Position numbers and translations under genes: made by a program. The notes beneath the pieces are model-generated. The model was not told the DNA's origin and did no database searches. It worked only from the letters and a program-made list of their open reading frames with translations. A stretch of DNA of 64,000 nucleotides, taken from contig JAMPIV010012255.1 of the NCBI GenBank assembly GCA_024509875.1, forward strand, positions 43,218-107,217, written 5' to 3'. This document shows, piece after piece, positions 35,596-48,189 of this stretch (position 1 is its first letter; the number at the start of each line of letters is the position of its first letter). Source of the DNA: Oreohelix idahoensis (lineage: Eukaryota; Mollusca; Gastropoda; Stylommatophora; Oreohelicidae).

Positions 35596-37883
35596 GGAAC
35601 TTGTAATTAACGACTTGCCATCGTTTGAATTAACATAATATGTTAACTTTAACACTAACATTTGTAATAATTCGGACATTTCATAGTATTAAGAACGAGG
35701 CGATTGTAATTAACGCAAAGCACTACCAAAGTTTTGAAAACCCATCTTCGTTCTGCACGCGGTCTCTTTAATATATACACGCTGTGGGCAAAGCCAGCAG
35801 AGGCAAACACACAGACACATTTTTATTTCCTCCTAGCGGTAGTATTCTGACGTCACTCAAACTAGTTGGTTTATTTGAATAGTGAGGAAAATTTTAGAGA
35901 CAGGAAGGGAAGATGGCCGACATGTGTAAAATTTATATTTGACGATTGACAGTGACAAAATTGAAAATCTAAACCATACTGAAACTGACCATAAAAATCA
36001 TATGGTAGTATAGCGTAGAGTCCCCTGAGCAAAAATATGTTTTAAAAAATATGGTAGTCCAAGTATTAGCCAAGTTATTGAGAAAATACTAAATGTCTGC
36101 GGACGCTTGACCGGACAGACTGTTGTTCTTGCTCGTTACATATAACGTTAGTGGGGACGCTAGTTTAAAAAAAGAGGCATTGTAGTAATTTAAATTCTAT
36201 TAGTTGGTATAAGAGTATAGGAGTACAAGGGGAGAGATAGGAAAAATGTAACTAAAACGAAACATCTTTTTTCTATTGGGCATAACTAACGCAGACTGAC
36301 CAATGGACTACGAGGCACATAGTTTGTTTGGAAGTGTTTTGTTTTTTTTCAAACGAAATTTAAAAAGTTGTAGTAGTGCCTTCTTTCATTGGTCGGCTCT
36401 AATAGATATTGGCAAAAGGCATAGTGGTCTTGGAGCCATTTGACTAGAAAACTTTATTCAAACACTTACGTTGAGATCAGATGTGATAGCTTGTAAAATT
36501 AAATACTAATTCACTATCTGGACGGGGCAGAGCAAAACTGAGGCCATTTTCTTTGCCAGTCAACGTTATTTGTGACATATTTCTTTGAACTAGTGGTAAG
36601 AATGCTTTATGTATTTACGTGCTTGATTAAAACTGAAAAAGTCAGATACTGCTGTGGAAAAGTGAAGGACATGCCAGAAGCAAACATTATTGAGTCCTCA
36701 CATTGAACTATATTTGACTGTTGCATATTATCATGATTTTGTATTAATATTTTGTATTGGAAATGGTAGGAAGCCTCTGTGTTCTATGAACACTTTTCAA
36801 CATGCCTAGAGCATTTATAAGTTAGAAAAGAAAAGAAGAAAATCATATATAAGGAGATGTGGTTACTCCACGTTATTGCATTGAAGCAAACTATGTAAAA
36901 GTACAGTGGCGTATCTGCCATAGGGACCTGTGGTGTGGTCACAGAAGGGTGTGAGTCATAAATTAGGGGCTGATGCACATGAATGCAAAAGAGGCTGACC
37001 CCATATTGTCATGTATAGATAGGGATAAGAAGTTGTGATCAGGCTGAAAAGGCCAGGGTGTCTTTTTATTGCAGACTTTTTATTTCCTGATACCATCCGG
37101 TGACAGGAAACCTGATGAGTGGGTGTAAAGTCTCCATTATAAAGTTTAAGCTGTCAGCTGATAGCCTGAAGGAGCTTACGTGTGGGTGCTGATCGACATT
37201 GTCTCTTCATTGATATACTGACATATTCGACCTACGAAGAATCCCAGGTGACAGGTTATCAGCTGGGACCTCTGACATTTCATCCTAAGAAAATAATTCC
37301 TATCAAAATAACATTGAATTATATGGGGCTTGATGTATACAACAGCTCCTCATAACATATGACAATCACTAACAACTATTAAAGTTTGATTCTGTGAATA
37401 CACCTATAGGAACTCTATATTAACATATATTCATAGGACCAAGAGTCCATATTTTTAGTTACAACATTATATGTAAATATATTTCCTCATTTTCAAAGAC
37501 CTGTCCAAAAGAAGTTGGCGGGACAGGCAGATTAAATTGTAAAAAGAAAAAAACATTCAAATTTTAAAAGAAAACTTTAACCACTGTCTTATTCATTTTA
37601 TTATAGTGAGTTAAAGTGTATTGTGTTGATGTACCATCATCTTCATCTCACCCCTAGACACTAGAGACATCATACACCAGCCACTAGAATCAAAATACGG
37701 ACTGTGTGAGATCTAGGGAGGTAGCGTTAGGTTCCGTGATCAATATATCATCATCATCATCATCATTCCTTTTATAGTCAGGGACCTACATGTGCTTGAC
37801 CTCACACAGTTAACACAGACACAACTATCTTTCTTGTTAGGTATAACATCTTAACCTACCCAGCAAAAATTACATGTGCTACA
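35317..37883 (+). repeat. Element C 5' LTR
   Basis: Homologous to 42547-44094 joined to 53147-54125. It keeps the undisturbed target of element D, ATTGC at 36875-36879. It is about 40 bp longer than its partner, about half of it from a longer G run. A (TCA)n tract lies near 37747-37766. Confidence 0.9.
35553..35594 (+). repeat. 42-base G run in the element C 5' LTR
   Basis: Uninterrupted G homopolymer. The matching place in the 3' LTR has 23 G (42783-42805), and the related LTR of element F has none. Confidence 0.95.
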
Positions 37884-38101
37884 TAAATTGGTAGGCTTGT
37901 CCGGGATAGGAACTTTTAGTACTACATATATTAGGGTCCTGGTTTGGGTTTTAGCGATAAGAACATTTCTATTTACCCAGGGAATCCCCATTATTATTAT
38001 TGCCCAAGATTTGGGAATTGATGAAGTGTCAGAGCCTGGATTAATTAAATTAAATTGTACTTGTTTTAGAAATTAATTTAGAACATTTTAGTATTTATCA
38101 G
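37884..38101 (+). promoter_or_regulatory. Element C primer-binding site and leader
   Basis: TGGTAGGCTTGTCCGGGAT at 37889-37907 is a decayed proline-type primer site five bases after the LTR end. A short leader follows. Confidence 0.7.
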
Positions 38102-39990
38102 ATGGCGGATTTGGCCAAGTTTTGCTCTGCTGCTGTGCAGACTGCGTAAGAGATGAATATGGAAGGTCAAGTTTTGATTGACTATGTCACCTCAGAATGT
38201 GATAAGTTTATTGCTAAGGAAGAACATAGGTTAGCTGAAGAGAGGAGAATGCAGTTAGAAGATGCTAGAGAGAAGAAGAAATTAGAGGTGGATAGAGAGG
38301 CAGAAATAAAAAGGTTACAAATTGAGGCTGAGAAGGAGGCTAGGGTCTTAGAGGCTGATAGAGAGGCTGAGATCAAGAGGCTCCAATTTGAGGAGAAAAA
38401 ATTAGAAAGAGAAGCAGAAGAAAAAAGATTGGCTGCCGAAAGGGAAGCAGAAGAAAAGAGATTGGCTGCCGAAAGGGAAGCAGCAGATAAAAGACTGCAA
38501 AGGGAAGCAGAGGCAGAAGATAAAAGGTTACAGAGGAAGCATGAGTTGCGACTAAGGGAGTTGGAGTTGCAAGGCCATGCTCCTGAAAATGGTCACAGCC
38601 CCTCTACCTCTGATGCTACTGCTAGTCAGGGGGCCTCCAATTCAGCTATGGGGTTTCATTTAGATTATTTTGTTGAGAGAGATGATGACATTGAATCATA
38701 TCTAAGTAGGTATGAGGTATTAGCTACAACTTATGGGCTAGAAAAAGAAAGATGGAGCTTGAAGTTATCCCAAGGTCTTCGCGGAACAGCTTATGAAGTG
38801 TTTTCAAAAATGAGCAGGGATGACCAAGACAATGATGACATGTTAAAGCAGGCTCTATTGTTAAGATACGAAAAGCATGGTGAATTTTAAAGGAAAAAGT
38901 TTAGAAATGCCAAGCTACTGTCGGGTGAGACTTATCACCAGTTCTCTGCACGGTTGGAGACTTACTTGGAGAAATGGACTGCTCTGGGGAAAACCCAAGA
39001 TCTTAAAGAAATGATCCTTATTGAGCATTTGAGAGAGTCCATGGCTCCAGATTTGAGAAAATTTCTCATGGAACAGGGTGCAGAGAGGCTGGCGGAGTTA
39101 CTTAATGTCGCTGAGAGATATCAGGCAGCCCAGGCATAGGTAGCTGGCACCAAAAAGAAGCATGTAGATAATTATAGGGCCCCACAAAACCCAAATAGGT
39201 TTGATAATAAAGATCAGGGTAATACGTTTAAGCCAAATTTTGATAGGCCACGCAATGATAATAAACATAAAAACTCACAGTTCAATGACAGGAAATATGA
39301 GGAAAGAAAACCCCTTTATCAAAATAGATACTATTGCAAATGGTGTAAGAAAGAGGGTCATGACACCAAATTTTGTACAAGGAAACCTTCTGGATGTGCT
39401 GCGATGAAGTTGGGGAACAAGGAAGAAAAGGTAAAACCTACTGGACAGCAGGAACCTTATCGTCCCCCAGTATGTGAGGACGTGGTATGTAATGGAGTAA
39501 CAATTAGGTGCCTATAAGATACCGGTTTGGATTTCAATTCCGTTGTGAGTGCGCACTTGGTGAACCCGGATCAGTATACCACAGAAACAGTGGAGATTCA
39601 AGGGTCAACCAAGGACCTACCAGTCATGAAACTTCCCATTGCAAGGATAACAGTGAAAACTCGCTATGTGGAAGGGATAATCAGAGCAGCAGTGATAGAC
39701 GCACCCATTTACCCTCTGATATTGGGATGTCGTTATGTCTTCTTGGGGGCTCTCAAGAGACCTCTGGTCATGGCAACAGTGCAGACCAGATCACAAACCA
39801 GAAAGGAAGAATATGAACCTATAAATACTCATCCAGAAGAGATGAGGAAGGCACAGGCTGAAGATAGGTCACTGAAGCCGTGCTTTCAAAAATTGCGTAA
39901 CTGCCACACACCTCCAAGCAAAGGGGATTTTTACATAAAGAATAAATTGTTATATAGGAAGGCCGGAGCTGGTTCAAATGGTCACGGACA
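38102..39990 (+). pseudogene. Element C Gag and protease with in-frame stops
   Basis: Starts MADLAKFCSAAVQTA and stays in one frame throughout. A long coiled coil of Glu/Ala/Lys/Arg repeats (EAEEKRLAAER in tandem) is followed by LRELELQGHAPENG, the capsid-like YFVERDDDIESYLSRYE, a zinc knuckle CKWCKKEGHDTKFC (CX2CX4HX4C) and the protease around DTGLDFNS and ILGCRYVFLG. In-frame stops: TAA at 38147-38149, TAA at 38888-38890 (where D reads Tyr), TAG at 39137-39139 (Glu in relatives) and TAA at 39515-39517 directly before the catalytic DTG (Tyr in B). There is no frameshift in this part, so the protein layout is easily readable despite being untranslatable. Confidence 0.88.
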
Positions 39991-40579
39991 ACTGGTACTT
40001 CCCAAGATGTTTAGGGCAGACGTAATACGGAGTTTACATGTTGGAAAGGATGGGTACCACGAGAAAGTAGGTACCATCTGCCAAAAGGTTGCTCGAAATT
40101 ATTATTGGCCAGATATAATGGTCATTGTTGAAAATTTTGTAGAAGCATGCGGCATATTTCATGAGGGAACACCAACAAGTGGGGACAATAATAACCAGGA
40201 CCTAGAAACGCCACGGGGCAAACTTAGGCCTGAAAATTGAAACAAAAATAAAATTAATAATGTAGACGAAGTGGAATGGGAACCCCCTTTTCACACACAG
40301 TCTTCACTTGAATGTGTTAGAATGGTAACTCTGCGTCGAGTACAAAGAGTGATTTTACCCCAGAATAAGCCGACAATCCCTCGGTCGGAATTATGTGAAC
40401 TGGGTAAAGATAAAAGAGAGAGAAGATCTCTCACAAGGAATTTAAAGTGGGGAGAAAAACACAGGAAACGCATAGGTAGTGGTAGATTTTTGTGTGATGA
40501 CAAAAGGAAGAAACGTCCTCAACACAATGCTTCTAGTGTTATGAAAAATATGTCAGAAAAATTAAAAGTTCATATGTAA
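39991..40579 (+). pseudogene. Element C module replacing the integrase core
   Basis: After QLVLPK the sequence aligns with an integrase H2C2 finger (LHVGKDGYH, NYYWP, NFVEACGIFH), but the fourth zinc ligand is missing. The next 130 or so residues have no D,D35E residues and resemble nothing I recognise. Landmarks shared with element D are EGTPTSG, TPRGK, EWE-x-PFH, RVQ, LPQ-x-KP-x-IP, KWGE, RIGSGRF and the end KLKVHM-stop. Compared with D the length differences are whole codons. One TGA (40238-40240) interrupts it where D reads Arg. The module ends in an overlap with the frame of reverse transcriptase. Confidence 0.8.
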
Positions 40580-40581
40580 CA

Positions 40582-42476
40582 TTGTTAAGGACGTGGACAG
40601 ATGAGAAGACAGAAGAGACTGTTACCTCATCATACCAATATGTGAAAGAACTGACCACTCGCTTAAAAACTAGTTGGAAACTGGCAAATGAAAATTTGAG
40701 ACAAGCCAGGAAAAAGCATGCTGCTTATTATAACAAAAAAGCGAAGGATAGGGAGCTTGCTTTAGGGGAGAAGGTGCTTCTTCTTTTACCAGGCAGCAAC
40801 AATAAACTTCAGATCGGATGGCAAGATCCATATACAGTTTTGGAAAAGGTATCCAGAACAAATTATAAAATAGACAAGAAGGGAAAGGAAAAAGTCTATC
40901 ATGTGAACCTTTTGAAGAAATATCTAGACAGACAAATCCAGGAAGGAACACACTTAATGGCCTTGTCAATTGCAACCGAAATGAAAAATGAACCTCTCAC
41001 CTCAGTTGAATATCCACTGAAGCCCAGTGAAACGTTTGAACAGGTGAAGATCAGTAATCACCTGACAAAAAGACAAAGGGAGAGGACTCAAAAGGTCCTG
41101 GAGAAACATACAGACGTGTTAACGGATAAGCCGGGGCAAACAAATTTGTTGGAATATGATATGAAACTACTAGACCCAACACCCATCTGTATGCGGCCTT
41201 ATTCTATTCCGTTCGCTAAGGAAAAAGCTTTGAAAGAGGAGATAGATTATTTGTTACAAGAAGGGATTATTTCTCACAGTGAGTCTCCTTATAGTTCCTG
41301 TGTGGTTTTGTTGCGGAAACCATCGGGAGAACATAGACTGTGCATCGATTACAGGAAACTGAATGCTGTCACAGAAGATCAGGTGGATCCATTACCTGAT
41401 ACTACGCAACTTTTTGCCAGGCTGAAAAAAGCAAAATATTTTTCAAAGGTGGATCTGAGCAAAGGCTATTATCAAATTCCAGTAAAGCCTGAGGTTCGAC
41501 CTTACTTAGCATTTAGCACCTCGGAAGGTCATTATGAGTTCAACATGCTACCGTTTGGGTTGAAAAATGCCCCGAGTGTGTTTTCTAGGATGATGCGAAA
41601 ATTGTTGGATCCCCTGAAAAATCCATGTATCTCGAATTTCATGGATGATATCCTCATTGCTACTGAAACTTTTGAGGAACATGTTAACTCTTTGAATATG
41701 CTGTTTGATAGACTCAGAGAGGCTAACTTGACCGCTAGACCAACAAAATGTTGTATTGGGTGTAAAGAGTTGGAATTCTTGGGACATACCGTACATCAGG
41801 GTTGCATGACCCATGACCCCAAGAATCTGGAGAAATTGAAAAGAGCACCTAGGCCACAAACAAAGAAAGATGTGCGATCTTTTGTGTCGTTGTGTGGTTT
41901 CTACCAAAAGTACATTAAACATTTTAACTCTATATGTGCTCCTCTGACGGATTTAACTCGAAAGGGACAACCTGATACAATAAACTGGTCCGCACAGTGT
42001 GAATTGGCTTACCAGGAGTTAAAAGAAAAACTCACAAGCAGGCCAATATTGCAATTGCCTGACTTGAATCAAGAATTTATTGTGAGAAGTGACGCAAGCA
42101 ATGTGGGCCTGGGCGCTACATTGTTGCAAAGGTCCTCCTCACAAGATGGGGAATTGAACCCAGTCGCTTATGCAAGCCGCAAGTTGAACAAGGCGGAAAA
42201 AAATTATTCAACAAGTGAGAAAGAATGTTTGGCGTTAATATGGGCTATTAAAATAAATTTCAGATTTATCTATATGGCAGGACATGTGTGGTCCAAACAG
42301 ATCATTCACCTCTCGTATTCCTGTCACAAGCCAAGCATGAAAATTCCAGATTATTAAGATGGTCATTATTATTACAGCCATACTCATTTCTGATTGAATA
42401 TATTCCCGGCCCTCAGAACGTCGGTGCAGATTTTTTGAGTAGACATCCTTGTGATGAAAATCAGAAGAAATCGTAG
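40582..42476 (+). pseudogene. Element C GPY/F-like region, reverse transcriptase and RNase H
   Basis: Open in the -1 frame relative to the module. LLRTWTDEK and a basic linker lead to LQIGWQDPYTVL (Gly-Pro of the usual GPY/F motif changed to Asp-Pro) and VNLLKKYL. Then reverse transcriptase with CIDYRKLN, SKVDLSKGYYQIPV, LPFGLKNAP and FMDDIL, then RNase H with RSDASNVGLGATLL, SRKLNKAEK and EKECLALIWAIK. A frameshift near 42255 ends the frame, and the remaining part (QTDHSPLVFL through GADFLSRHP) follows in another frame. No ATG begins the frame at its first conserved residues, so translation would need frameshifting or a fusion. Confidence 0.9.
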
Positions 42477-42546
42477 GACTTTATTTGCGCTAAGTTATCT
42501 CATAGATTGTAACCTGCAATGGATGCATGTTTTAGGACGGGAGGTG

Positions 42547-44094
42547 TGTAGTAAAATCTGTGAGATAATCGCTTATTTCCGTAAGATTTTAGTCTTATGA
42601 TGAATAAATACCCCAGCCCTCAGGTGTCTGACTGGTTTCATCTTCATCGCCAGTAGGGCGATGCCTTTTGTGCAGTGGGAATGCTAAGAAATGACCCGCC
42701 GTAAAAATCAAACACGCTTTAGTTTCGGTTTCGAAAACGTTCCATAAACCTTTTAACATCTCGCCGATCTGCTGCACGAAACGGGGGGGGGGGGGGGGGG
42801 GGGGGAAACCTTGTAATTAACGACTTGCCATCGTTTGAATTAACGTAATATGTTAACTTTAACACTAACATTTGTAATAATTCGGACATTTCACAGTAGT
42901 AAGAACGAGGCGATTGTAATTAACGCAAAGCACTACCAAAGTTTTGAAAAACCCTTCTTCGTTCTGCACGTGGTCTCTTTAATATATACACGCTGTGGGC
43001 AAAGCCAGCAGAGGCAAACACACAGACAAATTTTATTTCCTCCTAGCGGTAGTATTCTGACGTCACTCAAACTAGTTGGTTTATTTGAATAGTGAGGAAA
43101 ATGTTAGAGACAGGGAGGGAAGATGGCCGACATGTGTAAAATTTATATTTGACGATTGACAGTGACAAAATTGAAAATCTAACCCATACTGAAACTGACC
43201 ATAAAAATCATATGGTAGTATAGCGTAGAGTCGCCTGAGCAAAAATATGTTTTAAAAAATATGGTAGTCCAAGTATTAGCCAAGTTATTGAGAAAATACT
43301 AAATGTCTGCGGACGCTTGACCGGACGGACTGTTGTTCTTGCTCGTTACATATAACGTTAGTGGGGCCGCTAGTTTAAAAAGAGAGGCATTGTAGTAATT
43401 CAAATTCTATTAGTTGGTATAAGAGTATAGGAGTACAAGGGGAGAGATAGGAAAAATGTAACTAAAACGAAACATCTTTTTCTATTGGGCATAACTAACG
43501 CAGACTGACCAATGCACTACGAGGCACATAGTTTGTTTGGAAGTGTTTTTATTTTTTTCAAACGAAATTTAAAAAGTTGTAGTAGTGCCTTCTTTCATTG
43601 GTCGGCTCTAATAGATATTGGCAAAAGGCATAGTGGTCTCGGAGCCATTTGACTAGAAAACTTTATTCAAACACTTACGTTGAGATCAGATGTGATAGCT
43701 TGTAAATATAAATACTAATTCACTATCTGGACGGGGCAGAGCAAAACTGAGGCCATATTCTTTGCCAGTCAACGTTGTTTGTGACATATTTATTTGAACT
43801 AGTGGTAAGAATGCTTTATGTATTTACATGCTTGATTAAAACTGAAAAAGTCAGATACTGCTGTGGAAAAGTGAAGGACATGCCGGAAGCAAACATTATT
43901 GAGTCCTCACATTGAACTGTATTTGACTGTTGCATATTATTATGATTTTGTATTAATATTTTGTATTGGAAATGGTAGGAAGCCTCTGTGTTCTATGAAC
44001 ACTTTTCAACATGCCTAGAGCATTTATAAGTTAGAAAAGAAAAAGAAAAGAAGAAAATCATATATAAGGAGATGTGGTTACTCCACGTTATTGC
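42547..44094 (+). repeat. Element C 3' LTR, left part
   Basis: Preceded by the purine tract GGACGGGAGGTG. It starts TGTAGTAAAATC, runs in step with the 5' LTR, and breaks at ATTGC where element D inserted. Confidence 0.9.
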
Positions 44095-46500
44095 TGTCGT
44101 GAAACATTCTAAATCCACATATATAAATTAAAAGGTAAATGTAAAGCCTAACATATAAATTCAATAAAAGGAAAGAGAAATTGTAAAAGTACAGTGCTGT
44201 CACAATGGCGTACAAAAATCCCCCTTGTTTTCTACTTCGTCTGCAAATTGTAACGTTTCACGTTGATAGTAAAGCCTACTGCATCACTACACGCTTTCTA
44301 CAATAAAACATGTACTGCATTTCTAAGAAAACCTTGAGATACGCAAGCTGATTAATGACCTAAATTAATACTTCCATTAATTTCATTTTATACACTACGT
44401 TAACATAAACGGAAAGACAGATGAACTTAGGATAGAGAGAGGGAGGGCTGAAAGCAGGAACGCAGGCAACACTAACACGCGTCTCGCGATATACAACTAA
44501 TGCCACCCTCCCCGCGCGAAAGGCCAGAAGCACTAACTTTTTTTCAAATAGACAGTGATAAAAAAACACTACCCATACGAGAGTTATGTTTAAAAACCTG
44601 AAAAAAATGCTTATTAGGAAACATGACATTATACTGTTTTATGTCTGAAAGCCTGACAGTACCCAGACACCACATCGTATCGAAGTGAACGGGAAGTAGA
44701 AGAAAATGCATATTTTGAACGCAGCCCCTTAGCCCCATTAAAATTATATATTTGGGTTCCTTAGGACTTGCTGACAAAGAATATGTTAAGTGTTACGCAA
44801 ATAGTCTAGGAATTAACAAATTATAGCCAAAAGAAAATATTGAGGGTGTCAGACAACACCAAAAAAATAATCGCACAGTGGCATGTTTTGAAACCACTAT
44901 TTTACGGGAAATGGGCCACCATGTAAAATCCTATTTGATTGGATAGAAGTAAATGTAAGGCTAAACACGATTAGTCGGACTACAAATACTAATTCTTTGT
45001 TGTTAGGGAAACGTGAGTAGGAGTACTTTTTTTGAAAAGCTGTGTAAACATGGCCCGATTGGTTAGACCCGCCAATATAGTCAATTAAGAGCGTCAGTTC
45101 AGTGCCACATTTTAAAATAAACTTACTAAGAAACATCGCGTTGAGATCCAGATCATATTTTTCTAAATAAAAGTCTAGGACAGAGGCAGATCGGAATTTG
45201 TGCCATTATTCATCGCCAGTCAACGTATCTGTGTATTATTATTTCCATGAATTGTGGTAAGCTTGATATATTCGATGTCTTTTTTATGAAAATTGAATGT
45301 AAATTGATAATTTATGTCTGTATATGTGCGTGGTTCAGTAGCGAACATGAGGCAAGGCCTAGATAGTGCTCCAACCTGAACAGAACGTGTCGGAGAAAAG
45401 AAAACTGCATGGAATTGCCAAATAGTACACTGACACCTATCTTATTGACTAGAAGGAAATAATGCTGGAATTGCAGAGGCGTAGTAACCATTAGGGAGGA
45501 GTATACTGGTGTAAATTGTTTCAGATGAAGCTAGCAGTTGGCCTACCGCTCTGAACTCAGTGTTTGTTATGTATTGTGTTCAGTGTGGAAATAGATTATA
45601 AATTAGATCTGAAGTAGGAGGTACAACCTTCTTGTTTCAGGGACTGTGGTCCTAGTTATTGAAGCAGCACCTGGTCTGAGTTTTGCTGAATCCAGAGGCT
45701 GACAGCATACTCCTTGGTCCAGATAGCGACCAGTGAGGTGTCTCCAGAACACAGGAAGCAATCGAGCAGAGGAGTCTTTTCCTGCCGCCATCACGAAAGA
45801 TAAGCTTCTGTGGCCAGAGTAGCTCAACATTATGTGCCCCCTCAAAAATTGACATTTGATTAAACACAGAGGGACAATTAATTGGTTCAAATGACAGGAA
45901 CTGTGAACTTTTCCCAATACTATTTCCACGATAATCAAACACTTGAAGTCATGATGAAAAACAACAACCAAGCTTGAACAAAACCAGTATTACCTCATAT
46001 GACTACTGCACAAATTACACACATAGAATAATAATAATAAAATATGTCAATACAAAGTTCATATATATATATAAACTGTGTACATACTACTTGTAATTAC
46101 ATTTGATTGTGATTCCTGGTTCACTGTGTAGTTGAATCAGGATACCCATTATTGAAAGAATTAATACATGTATTTTTAAACTTAAACACTTGACTCATTT
46201 AAGATAGTCTTATAGAGTGTTATATGTGTGTGAGTGTCACAGTGTTGTAAAGTGTTGTGGAATAAATTAAATTGTTTATCTGTTTGTTGTTGTTGTGACT
46301 TACACTTCATCATTTTCATAACCCTAGACATTTAACGTAGTCATCACAATATTCCAGAATAATTCTGACTGAGGTAAATGTGGTAGCAAGTAAGGTCATC
46401 TGTAATACACCACACTTGTTAGATACAGATACCTTCACAGCTGATCTCAGTCAGTACACTAAGTCCCCTATAGATATTTATAACATCCCACTTTACGACA
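44095..46500 (+). repeat. Element D 5' LTR
   Basis: Nearly identical to 50743-53141. It contains several short open frames on the minus strand that recur in the other copy and show no known domain. They are not called as genes. Confidence 0.92.
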
Positions 46501-46704
46501 TATATTGGGGCCTGTCCGGGATTTTGAATCTTTCCCTATTATAAATATTGGAGGTAATTCACTTCAGGGAATAATAACAATTAAAAAGGTATCCTTGGGT
46601 GGAATTAAATAAGGTTGAGCTCTCGGTGCTTGTGTTTGTCCTTGGATATTTAGTTACAGATTGTATTGTTTAGTTAGACATTATATACATTTACCTGTTA
46701 GAAA
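46501..46704 (+). promoter_or_regulatory. Element D primer-binding site and leader
   Basis: TGGGGCCTGTCCGGGAT at 46506-46522 is a one-base-shorter variant of the proline-type site. A short leader precedes the Gag ATG in the context AAAATGG. Confidence 0.72.
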
Positions 46705-47945
46705 ATGGCGGACCTGGCCAAATTTCGATCTGCTGTTGTGCAGACTGCTAAAGAGTTAGGAATGGACGGACAAGTTATGATTGCCTATGTGACTACGGAA
46801 TGTGACAAATATATTGAACGTGAAGAAAGAAGATTAGAAAAAGAGGCCGAAAGAAAATTAGAATCTGAAAGATTGGCCGAAGATAAGAGAATAGAGGCTG
46901 AAAAAGAAATTAAGAGTTTGCAGATTGAGGCTGAGGCTAAGGCATTGGAGGCAGATAAGGAGATTAAGAGGCTCCAGTTGGAAGAGAAAAAGGCTGAAAG
47001 GGAAGCAGAAGAAAAAAGATTAGCTGCAGAAAGGGAAGCCGAGGAAAGAAGACAGGCTGCAGAGAGAGAAGCAGAAAAGGAGGAGAAGAGATTACAAAGG
47101 GAACATGAGTTACGACTAAGGGAGTTTGAGTTTCAAGGCCATGCTCCTGAAAATGGTGCCAGTCCCTTTACCTCCGATGCTACTGCTAGTCAAGGAGCCT
47201 CAACCTCAGCTATGAACTTTCATTTAGATCATTTTGTTGAGAAAGACGATGATATTGAGAGCTATCTAAATAGATATGAACTATTAGCTACCACGTATGG
47301 ATTAGAGAGAGAAAGGTGGAGCTTAAAGTTATCTCAAGGACTTCGTGGGGCAGCTTATGAAGTTTTTGCCAAAATGAGCAGAGGTGATCAAGAAAATTAT
47401 GACATGCTAAAGCAGGCTCTTTTGTTAAGATATGAAAAGAACGCAGAATTGTATAGGAAAAAAATTTAGGAATGCTAAACTACTGTCAGGTGAAACCTAT
47501 CACCAGTTTTCTGCACGGTTAGAGACATACTTGGAGAAATGGACTTCTCTGGGGAAAACCCAAGATCTTAAGGAAATGGTCCTTATAGAACAATTAAGAG
47601 AGTCCATGGCTCCAGACCTGAGAAAGTTTCTCATGGAACAAGGTGCAGAGAGGCTGGGTGAGTTACTAAATGTTGCAGAAAGGTATCAAGCAGCTCAGGC
47701 AGAGGTATCAGGTAATAAAAAGAAACAGGTAGAAAATTTTAGGGCACCACAGAACTTTAATAAATTTGATCCTAGAGATCAAAACAAAGGTAAGCACCAG
47801 TTTGATAGGCCACGGTATGACAATAAAAATAAAACCCCACAATTCGATGAAAGGAAATATGATGAAAGAAAATCTTTCAACCAAGGAAGGAGGTGGTGTA
47901 AAAATTGTAAGATGAACAATCATGACACTGACCATTGCAGAAGGA
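46705..47945 (+). pseudogene. Element D Gag, one frameshift
   Basis: Begins MADLAKFRSAVVQTAKELGM. A coiled coil of roughly 100 residues (KEAERKLESERL, KKAEREAEEKRLAAER) is followed by the conserved LREFEFQGHAPENG, capsid-like LDHFVEKDDDIESYLNRYEL, RWSLKLSQGLRG, and after the break FRNAKLLSGETYHQF and LRESMAPDLRKFLMEQGAE. It ends in a basic tail with zinc knuckle CKNCKMNNHDTDHC (CX2CX4HX4C). The frame changes at a run of seven A at 47458-47464, where six would keep the frame. The knuckle is followed directly by the region that in B and C lies after protease. Confidence 0.88.
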
Positions 47946-48189
47946 ACCCTATAGTTATGGCCACCCTTCAGGTCAGGTCAACCTCAAGACAGGAGGAGGA
48001 TATTCTGATAGATACCACTCCAGAAGAGATGAGGAAGGCACAGGCTGGGGAAAAGACCCTCAAGCCTTGTTTTAGGAAATTGTCGACTTGTCATACAACT
48101 CCAGGCAAGGGAGATTTTTACATGAAAAACAAGTTGATTTACAGGAAGGCCGGAACTAGATCCCATGGTCACGGACAGTTGGTTCTTCC
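47946..48189 (+). CDS. Element D linker after the protease deletion
   Basis: In frame with the second part of Gag. Directly after CRRNP the sequence jumps to IVMATLQVRS, which in B and C follows the protease, so about 120 codons are missing without loss of frame. The remainder (TPEEMRKAQA, LKPCFRKL, GDFYMKNKLIYRKAG, GHGQLVLP) matches the linker upstream of integrase in B and C. Confidence 0.85.

Noticed and set aside
45603..45971. Minus-strand frame of 122 codons conserved at 52248-52616
   Set aside because: The two copies are the LTRs of element D, so their similarity reflects recent insertion rather than selection on a protein.
47458..47467. Programmed frameshift site in Gag of element D
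   Set aside because: The shift is explained by one extra A in a seven-A run. B and C are broken at nearby but different bases and C keeps the frame there, so a shared programmed site is unlikely.
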